Below are positions 5,809 through 13,083 of a stretch of DNA of 16,099 nt, in pieces. The notes under the pieces were generated by a model. That model was not told the DNA's origin and ran no database searches. It was given only the letters and a program-made list of their open reading frames with translations. The DNA comes from JAYSFC01 sp041913505 (GTDB lineage Bacteria > Pseudomonadota > Gammaproteobacteria > Burkholderiales > Burkholderiaceae_C). The stretch covers positions 1 to 16,099 of the forward strand of contig JAYSFC010000087.1 of assembly GCA_041913505.1 (NCBI GenBank). Reading direction: 5' to 3'. Numbering within the stretch: the first letter of the stretch is position 1; every line of letters starts with the position of its first letter. The position numbers were made by a program, and so were the translations under genes.

Positions 5809-8490
5809 ATGTTTCCTTTTTCTTCCCGCAGCAAAATGTCCGACGCACCTGAAGTGAACCCGGCCCCGGCCCCGGCCAAGACCTCCGAGCCGCATCCGCT
5901 CGATGCGCTCACGGGCGGCGCCTTCTCGGCCGCCACATCGGGCGAGCGGGCCGCGCGCATCCGCGACTGGCTCGCCACGCAGCCCGCGCCAGAGCAGTTG
6001 CAGGAAGTGTTCAAGGAGCTCAGCTCGCGCGACAAGGGCGCGGCCCGCGCCATCCGTGAGCGCATCGACGAAATCCGCCGTGCCAAGGGCCAGGAGGCGA
6101 TTGCCGCCGAGTGGGCCGACAAGGCCCAGGCGCTGCTGGCCGCGCCCCGGCTCAACATCGCCGATGCCCTGGCTTGGCAGCGCGACGCGGCCAAGGCGGG
6201 TGCACCGCTGTCGCGCGAGCCGCTGGCAGCCTTCAAGACCCAGCTGTCCGAGCGCGTGAAAGTGATCGAGGACCTGCAGCACCGCGTGCAGGTGCAGCGT
6301 GAAGCGGCTGTGCTGCTCGCACAGCGCATCGAGGTGCTCTCCACCAAGCCCTGGTCCGACGCCCAGGCGGCCCTCGAATTGCTGCAGGCCGATGTGGGCC
6401 GCTGGCAAGAGCAGGCCCAGGAGTTGACGGGCGATGCGAACTGGGTGAGCGTGGAAGCGCGTTTTCCTCCGCTGCTGGACGCCTCGCGTGCGCAGCTGCT
6501 GGTCGTGTGGGAGGCGTTCCAGTCGGCGCTGGCCCTGGCGGCCGCTGCTGCTGCCGACGCGAACGCCCCGCTGCCGCCCGTGCCCGTGTGGGCCGACGAA
6601 CTGCGCGTGGCGCGCGGCCTGCCCACCGAGGCTGCCGCTGCCGCCGCGGCAGCCAAGCCCGTGCGGCCGCCCAAGCCCAAGGTCGACCCCGAAGTGGTTG
6701 AAAAGGCTCAGCAGGCTGTGCGCGAGGCCCTGGCCAAGCTCGAAAAGGAAACCGCCGAAGGCCATGGCAAGGCCAGTGCGGGCGCTGCCACCGCGCTGCG
6801 CGCCGTGCTCAAGGTGCAGGGCCGCCATATCGATGCGGCGCTGGAGCAGCAGGTGCACCAGGCGCTGGTGGCTGCAGGCGAGCTCGAGGGCTGGCAGCGC
6901 TGGAGCGCAGACCAGGTGCGCGAGGAACTCGTGGCCAAGGCCGAGGCGCTGCTGCAGCGCCCCGAAGGCCAAGCCCTGGGCGGCCGCAAGATGCAGGAAA
7001 CGCTGCGTCAGCTGCGCGAGCAATGGAAACAGACCGATCAGGGCGGCCCCGCCAATCATGCGCTGTGGCGCAAGTTCGACGAAGCCTGCAATGCCGCGCA
7101 CAAGGTGGTCGAAGGCTGGCTCGACAAGGTCCGCACCGAGGCCGCAGAGCACAAGGCCTCGCGCTTGGCACTGATCGAAGAGGTCAAGGCCTGGGCCGCC
7201 GCGCAGGTGGCCTCCACCGATTGGAAGGCGATCAACCGTGCACTGCACCAGTTCGCCGACCGTTGGCGCGATGGCGGCCATGTGGGTGAAAAGGTGTTCG
7301 CCGAGTTGCAGCCGCTGTGGAAGCAGGCCCTGGCCGAGGCCGCAGCGCCGCTTGAGGCCGCGCAAAAGGACAGCCTAGCTCGCCGTCACGCGATGATCGA
7401 CGAGGCTGTGGCCCTTGGCGCCGCGCCCCAACTGCGCATCGATGCGGTGAAGGCCTTGCAGCAGCGCTGGCAGGCCGAGGCCCAGTCGGTGCCGCTGGAC
7501 CGCAAGCATGAGCAGAAGCTCTGGGATGCCTTCCGCAAGCCGATCGACGAGGCTTTCAACCGCAAGTCGACCGAGCGCGAGCGTGTGGCCACCGAACTGA
7601 GCGCGCGCGACCGTGCGGTGCTCGAAGCCTCGAAGGCCCTCGAAGCCGCCAACGCGAGCGGCGACGCGCAGCAGATTCGCGCTGCCATGCAGGCCTTGGA
7701 CGCCGCTTTGCGCAACCAGGCTGAAGCGGCGAAATCTGAGTCAAATGGCGTTGAAGTCGAGCAGTCGCCTGCACAAGATGCTACGGAAACGGAAGCAGAA
7801 CAGGAAGCCCAACCCAAGCCTGCAGTGGTGCGCCCCGTGGTGGCCGTGCGCGGCGACGACCGACCCGGCATGAAGCGCGACGCACCGGTAGCGGGTCGTC
7901 CGGGCCGTCCCGGCGACCGCAAGGATGCCCGTCCTGCGCGCGGCGATGGCCGGCCCGGCGATCGGGGTGGTGATCGCGGCGGTCGCTTCGGGGACCGCTT
8001 TGGCGACCGCCCCGCGCGCGAAGACCGTGGGCCGCGTCTGGGTGACGCCGCGTTCCGCGCGCAGCGCGACGCCATGGAGCATGCGCAACTCACGCTCAAG
8101 AAGCTCGCAGCGCAGGCGCATGGCGAAGCGCTTACGCAACTGCTCACTGCCTGGGAAAAGCGCGATGCAGCGCAGTTGCCGAGCGCGCAGGAGCTGGGCG
8201 GCCGCGTGACGGTGCCGGTGCGCAGCGCATGGGTGCAGGCGCTGTCGAGCGCGCCCTCGGGCGATGCTTCCGAAGCGTTGTTGCGCCTCGAGATGGCAGC
8301 TGAGGTGCCTACGCCCGCTGACCAGCTGGCGGCCCGCCGCGCGCTGCAGTTGCAACTGCTCACGCGTCGCAACGATCCGGCCCCGGTCCAGACCTGGGGC
8401 CAGGACGCGGCCCGTGTGCTCGCCAGCGCCAGCGATGCGGCCAGCGCACGCCGTCTGCAGAACGTGCTCAAGGCACTGCTGCGCAAGTAA
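5809..8490 (+). CDS. DUF349 domain protein with Arg/Gly/Asp-rich linker
   Basis: The protein has 893 residues and is largely alpha-helical and Ala/Gln/Glu-rich. DUF349-type repeats are visible at about 393-435 (LRQLREQWKQTD through ALWRKFDEACNAAHK), 459-515 (DWKAINRALHQFADRWRDGG) and 529-586 (ALQQRWQAEAQSVPLDRKHE through LWDAFRKPIDEAFNRK). A weaker one may lie at about 188-232. Poly-Ala runs precede PVRPPKPKVDPE near 285. From about 684 to 745 comes a low-complexity segment with repeated GDR/RGD/GRFGDR units, resembling RG-rich nucleic-acid-binding linkers, followed by a helical C-terminus. The biochemical role of DUF349 proteins is not settled; I do not assign one. ATG 5809 (MFPFSSRSK) is chosen on N-terminal style. 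ATG 5836 (MSDAPEV) is the alternative. Neither has a clear Shine-Dalgarno. The gap from the DUF748 stop is 152 bp. Confidence 0.85.
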   Translation: MFPFSSRSKMSDAPEVNPAPAPAKTSEPHPLDALTGGAFSAATSGERAARIRDWLATQPAPEQLQEVFKELSSRDKGAARAIRERIDEIRRAKGQEAIAAEWADKAQALLAAPRLNIADALAWQRDAAKAGAPLSREPLAAFKTQLSERVKVIEDLQHRVQVQREAAVLLAQRIEVLSTKPWSDAQAALELLQADVGRWQEQAQELTGDANWVSVEARFPPLLDASRAQLLVVWEAFQSALALAAAAAADANAPLPPVPVWADELRVARGLPTEAAAAAAAAKPVRPPKPKVDPEVVEKAQQAVREALAKLEKETAEGHGKASAGAATALRAVLKVQGRHIDAALEQQVHQALVAAGELEGWQRWSADQVREELVAKAEALLQRPEGQALGGRKMQETLRQLREQWKQTDQGGPANHALWRKFDEACNAAHKVVEGWLDKVRTEAAEHKASRLALIEEVKAWAAAQVASTDWKAINRALHQFADRWRDGGHVGEKVFAELQPLWKQALAEAAAPLEAAQKDSLARRHAMIDEAVALGAAPQLRIDAVKALQQRWQAEAQSVPLDRKHEQKLWDAFRKPIDEAFNRKSTERERVATELSARDRAVLEASKALEAANASGDAQQIRAAMQALDAALRNQAEAAKSESNGVEVEQSPAQDATETEAEQEAQPKPAVVRPVVAVRGDDRPGMKRDAPVAGRPGRPGDRKDARPARGDGRPGDRGGDRGGRFGDRFGDRPAREDRGPRLGDAAFRAQRDAMEHAQLTLKKLAAQAHGEALTQLLTAWEKRDAAQLPSAQELGGRVTVPVRSAWVQALSSAPSGDASEALLRLEMAAEVPTPADQLAARRALQLQLLTRRNDPAPVQTWGQDAARVLASASDAASARRLQNVLKALLRK

Positions 8491-8530
8491 GCCTTCCGCA
8501 GTTTCGCAGGGCTTTGCCGAGGGTTCGGGC

Positions 8531-8560
8531 CGGCGCCTTTGGCGCCGCCGAAGAGGCGGC
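8531..8560. repeat. Overlapping GC-rich hairpins just after the DUF349 gene
   Basis: CGGCGCC-TTT-GGCGCCG (8531-8547) overlaps GCCGCC-GAAGA-GGCGGC (8544-8560), so the two stems are mutually exclusive. There is no U-tract. They begin 41 bp past the DUF349 stop and may end that transcript by a factor-dependent route or protect the 3' end. Confidence 0.4.
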
Positions 8561-8563
8561 CGT

Positions 8564-8806
8564 GGCGGTGCGGCCGCGGCCGACTACGACGGCCGTCGTG
8601 GCGCGGTGTATTGCCTGGCCGTGGCGCCTCGTCTGCAGGGAAGGGATGTGGGGCGTGCGTTCATGGACGCCGTGGAGCAGCGCCTACGGGCGCTTGGTTA
8701 CCTCTGGCTCCATGTGCACTCGGGCAATGTGAGGCTGCCGGGCTTTTGCTGCCAGCTGGGCTACGCACCGGACGAGGTGCCCAAGCCTGGGCAAGCGACT
8801 GACTAC
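8564..8806 (+). pseudogene. Decayed GNAT acetyltransferase fragment (YpeA-like C-terminal part)
   Basis: The frame reads DYDGRRGAVYCLAVAP, then LQGRDVGRAFMDAVEQRL and GFCCQLGYAPDEV. This order matches the beta4/acetyl-CoA loop (Q/RxxGxG/A, here LQGRDVGRA), the following helix and the FYxxLGYxxDE end of YpeA-like GNAT enzymes. There is no start codon in frame upstream, and the N-terminal half of the domain is absent because the DUF349 gene ends just before. The usual FY is FC, and the family's LGKRL-type ending is lost (KPGQATDY). The frame has no stop of its own and runs on into the tRNA gene. I read it as a truncated relic, not a working enzyme. The boundaries are approximate. Confidence 0.72.
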
Positions 8807-8855
8807 AGTTCTTTGAGCGAAGCGGGAGGTTCGGGCGCCAGGCCATTCGCCCAAG

Positions 8856-8884
8856 AAAAAAGCCGCTGCGATTGCAGCGGCTTT
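8856..8884 (-). terminator. Intrinsic terminator of tRNA-Leu copy 1
   Basis: On the minus strand AAAGCCGCTGC pairs with GCAGCGGCTTT around a 4-nt loop, followed by six T. It begins 8 bp past the tRNA 3' end at 8892. The stem core is shared with the terminator of the second tRNA copy. Confidence 0.85.
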
Positions 8885-8891
8885 GAATGCT

Positions 8892-8976
<85 letters not shown>

Positions 8977-8994
8977 ATTTCAGGAAAGATTCAA

Positions 8995-9000
8995 ATTATA
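8995..9000 (-). promoter_or_regulatory. -10 box of tRNA-Leu copy 1
   Basis: The minus strand reads TATAAT, a perfect -10 hexamer, ending 18 bp before the tRNA 5' base. This predicts a short 5' leader for RNase P to remove. No good -35 hexamer is found at 16-18 bp spacing. Confidence 0.6.
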
Positions 9001-9083
9001 GAGCAAATTTCCGAGGCCTTATGCCTTGTCGCGAAGTTTTTTGCAGACTGCCGAAGTGCATGGCGTTGTACCAGCTGCGAAAC

Positions 9084-9108
9084 AAAAAACCGCTGCAATG
9101 CAGCGGTT
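9084..9108 (-). terminator. Intrinsic terminator of tRNA-Leu copy 2
   Basis: On the minus strand AACCGCTGC pairs with GCAGCGGTT around a 3-nt loop, followed by T6 and GTTT. It lies about 39 bp past the tRNA 3' end. The plus strand also has a T-rich tail (TTCTTTATTTTC), so rightward function is possible, though no plus-strand gene here needs it. Confidence 0.8.
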
Positions 9109-9146
9109 CTTTATTTTCAAAAACCTTCGCAGGTTCTCGTTAAACT

Positions 9147-9231
<85 letters not shown>

Positions 9232-9249
9232 ATCTCAGGAAAGATTTAG

Positions 9250-9255
9250 ATTGTA
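9250..9255 (-). promoter_or_regulatory. -10 box of tRNA-Leu copy 2
   Basis: The minus strand reads TACAAT at the same distance from the tRNA (18 bp) as TATAAT in copy 1. It is one base from consensus, so this copy may be somewhat weaker. It lies 10 bp upstream of the divergent rnr start. Confidence 0.5.
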
Positions 9256-9265
9256 TATCAAAAAA
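9254..9265 (+). promoter_or_regulatory. Possible -10 element giving a leaderless rnr mRNA
   Basis: TATATC (9254-9259) matches four of six -10 bases and ends 6 bp before the rnr ATG. If used, transcription would begin at or next to the start codon. No Shine-Dalgarno lies in the usual window, since the only AGGA (9237-9240) is 25 nt away. No good -35 box is visible, so this is tentative. Confidence 0.25.
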
Positions 9266-11539
9266 ATGAACCCTAGCACGCTGTCCGCACACCTTTCGGA
9301 CGAGATCGAGGGCATCGTGCAGGGGCATCGCGACGGCCACGGCTTCGTGGTGCGTGACGACGGCGAGAGCGATATCTACCTGCCCCCCAATGAAATGCGG
9401 GCTGTGCTGCACAAGGACCGCGTGCGCGTGCGCGTTGTGCGGCATGACCGGCGCGGACGGCCCGAGGGGCGCGTGGTCGAAATCGTCGAGCGGCCGCCTC
9501 AGCCCATCATCGGTCGGCTGCTGCAGGAAAGTGGGGTGTGGCTGGTCGCGCCCGAGGACAAGCGCTACGGCCAGGATGTGTTGATTCCCAAAGGTGCCAC
9601 CGGCACCGCGAAGACGGGGCAAGTCGTGGTGGTCGAGCTCACCGAGCCGCCCGCGCTCTACGGCCAGCCCGTGGGGCGCATCACCGAGGTGCTCGGTGAG
9701 GTGGACGACCCCGGCATGGAAATCGAGATCGCCGTGCGCAAGTACGGCGTGCCGCACGAGTTCTCCGATGATTGCCTCGCCGAGGCCAAGGCACTGCCCG
9801 ACAAGGTGCGTGCGCAGGACAAGAAGCGCCGCATCGATCTGACCGACGTTCCGCTCGTTACCATCGACGGAGAGGATGCGCGCGACTTCGATGACGCCGT
9901 GTATTGCGAGCCCGCGAAAGTGGGGCGCACCAAGGGCTGGCGCCTGCTCGTGGCGATCGCCGACGTGAGCCACTATGTGCAGACCGGCAGCCCGATTGAC
10001 GTGGATGCGTACGACCGCGCGACGAGCGTGTACTTCCCGCGCCGCGTGATCCCCATGTTGCCGGAGAAGCTCAGCAACGGGCTGTGCTCGCTCAATCCCG
10101 ATGTGGACCGGCTGTGCATGGTCTGCGACATGATGGTGACGGCCAAGGGCGAGGTGGCCGCCTATCAGTTCTACCCGGCCGTGATGCACAGCCATGCGCG
10201 CTTCACCTATACCGAGGTCGCGGCCATACTGGCCAACACGCGCGGGCCCGAGGCCCAGCGCCGCAAGGAGCGCGTGAAGGACCTCATCCACCTGCACGAC
10301 GTGTACCGCGCACTGCTCGCCGCGCGCCAGCAGCGCGGCGCCGTGGACTTCGAGACCATCGAGACACAGATCGTTTGCGACGACAACGGCCGTATTGAGA
10401 AGATCGTGCCGCGCACTCGCAACGATGCGCACAAGCTGATCGAAGAGGCCATGCTGGCCGCCAACGTGTGCAGCGCCGACTTCATTGCCCAGGGCGGCCA
10501 GCCGGGCCTGTACCGCGTGCACGAGGGCCCTACGCCCGAGAAGCAGGAGATCCTGCGCAACTATCTGAAGGCCATGGCTGTGGGCATGTCGATCAGCGAC
10601 AACCCGAGGCCTGCCGAGTTCCAGGCCATAGCCGAGGCGACCAAGGGCCGGCCCGACGCCCAGCAGATCCACACCATGCTGCTGCGCTCCATGCAGCAGG
10701 CCATCTACACGCCAATCAACAGCGGCCATTTCGGCCTTGCGTTCGAGGCCTACACCCACTTCACGAGCCCGATCCGGCGCTATCCCGATCTGCTGGTGCA
10801 CCGTGTGATCAAGTCCATCCTGGCGGGCGCGCGCTACAAGCTGCCGGCCCTGCCCACGCCGGGCGAGGCGCACGCCAAGCTGTCCAAGCGCCTGGCGGCG
10901 CGCGTGGGTGAGCCTGGGCAGCGCCCGAGAAATGTGCTCAAGGCCACGGGTGCCGTATCGGTAGCCGAGACCCAGGCCTGGGAGGCCGCAGGCCTGCACT
11001 GCAGTGCCAACGAGCGCCGCGCCGACGAGGCCAGCCGCGACGTGGAGGCCTGGCTCAAGTGCAAGTACATGCGCGAGCACCTTGGCGAGGAGTACAGCGG
11101 CGTGGTGTCGGCCGCCACGAGCTTCGGCATTTTCGTCACGCTCGATGCGATGTACGTCGAAGGGCTGGTGCACATCACCGAACTGGGCGGCGAATATTTC
11201 AAGTTCGACGAGGCGCGCCAGGAACTGCGCGGCGAGCGCACGGGCATCCGCTACTCGATCGGCACGCGCGTGCGCGTGCAGGTCAGCCGCGTGGATCTCG
11301 ATGGTCGCAAGATCGATTTCCGCCTCGTGCGCGAGGGGGAGGAGTTGCTCGCGCGCGCGCAGCGCGACAAGGCGGGTCTATCGGCTTCCGCACCGGGCCC
11401 GGCCAAAAGATCCGACAAGCGTTCGGCGCGCAAGGCGGCCAAGCGTGTGTCCTCTGCCAATGATGGCGGCGCGCGCAAGGGCGCGGGCAAGCCCGCCAAG
11501 CCCGTGACCCAGGGCAAGGCGCGTAAGCCGCGCCGCTGA
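9266..11539 (+). CDS. rnr: Ribonuclease R (3'-5' exoribonuclease, RNB family)
   Basis: The 757-residue protein begins with a cold-shock-like domain (EGIVQGHRDGHGFV, about 16-60) and a second one (about 80-145). The RNB catalytic domain follows, with TIDGEDARDFDDAV at about 199-212; its aspartates D201-D210 bind the catalytic metals. An S1 domain at about 606-690 (YSGVVSAATSFGIFVTLDA) and a Lys/Arg/Ala-rich tail follow, as is usual for RNase R. The enzyme degrades structured RNA processively in the cytosol and acts in rRNA and tRNA quality control. The N-terminal winged-helix domain seen in E. coli RNase R (813 residues) is missing, which accounts for the shorter length. ATG 9266 is the only start that keeps the first cold-shock domain. 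It lacks a Shine-Dalgarno, and the tRNA gene directly upstream rules out a longer N-terminus. Confidence 0.93.
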   Translation: MNPSTLSAHLSDEIEGIVQGHRDGHGFVVRDDGESDIYLPPNEMRAVLHKDRVRVRVVRHDRRGRPEGRVVEIVERPPQPIIGRLLQESGVWLVAPEDKRYGQDVLIPKGATGTAKTGQVVVVELTEPPALYGQPVGRITEVLGEVDDPGMEIEIAVRKYGVPHEFSDDCLAEAKALPDKVRAQDKKRRIDLTDVPLVTIDGEDARDFDDAVYCEPAKVGRTKGWRLLVAIADVSHYVQTGSPIDVDAYDRATSVYFPRRVIPMLPEKLSNGLCSLNPDVDRLCMVCDMMVTAKGEVAAYQFYPAVMHSHARFTYTEVAAILANTRGPEAQRRKERVKDLIHLHDVYRALLAARQQRGAVDFETIETQIVCDDNGRIEKIVPRTRNDAHKLIEEAMLAANVCSADFIAQGGQPGLYRVHEGPTPEKQEILRNYLKAMAVGMSISDNPRPAEFQAIAEATKGRPDAQQIHTMLLRSMQQAIYTPINSGHFGLAFEAYTHFTSPIRRYPDLLVHRVIKSILAGARYKLPALPTPGEAHAKLSKRLAARVGEPGQRPRNVLKATGAVSVAETQAWEAAGLHCSANERRADEASRDVEAWLKCKYMREHLGEEYSGVVSAATSFGIFVTLDAMYVEGLVHITELGGEYFKFDEARQELRGERTGIRYSIGTRVRVQVSRVDLDGRKIDFRLVREGEELLARAQRDKAGLSASAPGPAKRSDKRSARKAAKRVSSANDGGARKGAGKPAKPVTQGKARKPRR

Positions 11540-11546
11540 CAGGCGC

Positions 11547-13046
11547 TTACAGCCGGCGCGCCAGGGCCGAGGCCGTGAGGGTGTGCCCTTCGGGCCAGTC
11601 GTCCGCAGTGCGGCCGTGGTGCCAGCAGGCGCTGCAGGCCGCGTCGAACGCATCGATGCCTGCGGCAAGCCGGGCACCCAGCAGGCCCGCGAGCACGTCC
11701 CCCGTGCCGGCTGTGGCGAGGCGGGCGTTGCCTGTGGGGTTGATCGCGCTGGTGCGGCCGGGCGCTGCGATGATGCTGCCGGAGCCCTTGAGCACGGCCA
11801 CGCACTGAAACCGCTCGGCCAGCAGCCGCGCGGCCTGCAGGCGGTGGGCCTGCACCTGGGCTGTGTCCAGCCCCAGCAGGCGCGCGGCCTCGAGGGGATG
11901 GGGCGTGAGCACCGTGGCCTGCTCATGTGCCGCGCGCTCCGAGAGCTGGTGCTGCAGTGCCGGGTCGGCCGCGATGGCGTTGAGCGCATCGGCGTCGAGC
12001 ACGAGGCGCGGTGCCTGGGCCAGCACCTGTGGGAGCAAGGAGCGCACGGCATCCCCGCCACCACAGCCGCAGACCACGGTGAGCTGCTCCAGCGCGAGCG
12101 CGCCGAAGCGGCGCAGCATGAGCTCGGGCTGAGTGGTGTCGATCTGCTGGTGGCCGTCGTCCAGCAAGGCCACGAGCACACGGCCTGCACCTCCATGCAA
12201 TGCGGCCGAGGCTGCCAGTAGTGCCGCGCCCGACATACCCATGCCGCGCAGCGCCAGCCCCTCTCCGCCCACCACGACCACGTCGCCATAGCTGCCCTTG
12301 TGGCTGGCATGTGCGCGCATGGCGGGGGGCTGTGCTCCAGGCAGCCAGGCGCAGGGCGCCTCTGTGCCTGGTGCCACGCCAAGGTCATGAAACCAGACCT
12401 GGCCTGCTGCGTCGCGCCCCGAGCCTGTGAACAGCGCGGGCTTGAGCGTCAGCAGGCTCAGTGTGTGGCGCGCGGAACGGGGAAGGGCGTTGTCTGGGGC
12501 CAGGCCAGGGGCGTACCTTCCAGTGTCGGCCTGCAGGCCCGAGGGCAGGTCCACGGCCAGCACGGGCGCGGCGCTCGCGTGCAGCGCGTGGAGCCAGGCG
12601 TGCAGGCGTGCATCGGGCGCGCGTTGCGTGCCGCCGGGGGCGAGGCCAATGCCGAGCAGTGCGTCGATGCACAGGTCGTTGGGTTCCAGGCTGTGCGGTG
12701 GTGCGTCGGTAAATGCCACGCCCGCATCGCGCGCGCGCTGCCAGGAGTGCTGCGCATCGGCCGGCACGTGTTCGGGCTGGCCCAGCCAGCTCACGAACAC
12801 GGGGGCGCCGTGGGCGTGCAACTGCATGGCGGCCTCGAGGCCGTCGCCGCCGTTGTTGCCTGCGCCGCAGGCAATCCAGATGCGGCGCGCATGGGGGGCA
12901 AGCGCGCGGGCCAGCCGCGCCGTGGCCTCGCCTGCGCGCTGCATAAGGGTGTGCGGGGGGAGCTGGGCCGCTGCGGCCGATTCGATGCGGCGCGTGGTGG
13001 CCTGGTCGAACAGCGGTGCGCGGTGGTCTGAAAGGATGCGGTGCAT
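11547..13046 (-). CDS. nnr: Bifunctional NAD(P)H-hydrate epimerase / ADP-dependent dehydratase
   Basis: This is a fusion of the YjeF-N epimerase and the carbohydrate-kinase-like dehydratase, 499 residues, the usual length for bacterial Nnr. The N-terminal part has GNNGGDG (63-69) and CIDALLGIG. The C-terminal part has SYGDVVVVGG, LDADALNAI, TPHPLEAARLLG, LKGSGSIIA, and NPTGNARLATAGTGDVLAG with D450 as the expected catalytic aspartate. It repairs hydrated NADH/NADPH: the epimerase interconverts R and S forms, and the dehydratase restores the S form using ADP. It is convergent with rnr, with 7 bp between the stop codons, and lies 37 bp downstream of the DadA-like gene on the same strand. ATG 13046 has no strong Shine-Dalgarno, which would fit translation helped by the upstream gene. 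Confidence 0.93.
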   Translation of the reverse strand: MHRILSDHRAPLFDQATTRRIESAAAAQLPPHTLMQRAGEATARLARALAPHARRIWIACGAGNNGGDGLEAAMQLHAHGAPVFVSWLGQPEHVPADAQHSWQRARDAGVAFTDAPPHSLEPNDLCIDALLGIGLAPGGTQRAPDARLHAWLHALHASAAPVLAVDLPSGLQADTGRYAPGLAPDNALPRSARHTLSLLTLKPALFTGSGRDAAGQVWFHDLGVAPGTEAPCAWLPGAQPPAMRAHASHKGSYGDVVVVGGEGLALRGMGMSGAALLAASAALHGGAGRVLVALLDDGHQQIDTTQPELMLRRFGALALEQLTVVCGCGGGDAVRSLLPQVLAQAPRLVLDADALNAIAADPALQHQLSERAAHEQATVLTPHPLEAARLLGLDTAQVQAHRLQAARLLAERFQCVAVLKGSGSIIAAPGRTSAINPTGNARLATAGTGDVLAGLLGARLAAGIDAFDAACSACWHHGRTADDWPEGHTLTASALARRL

Positions 13047-13083
13047 GGCAGACGCATTGTGCGCCGGCCCAGTGCCGCGGCGT

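Noticed and set aside
5803..7365. 520-residue minus-strand frame opposite the DUF349 gene
   Set aside because: Low-complexity His/Leu/Gly-rich translation, the mirror of Ala/Gln/Glu-rich helical coding sequence; no motifs.
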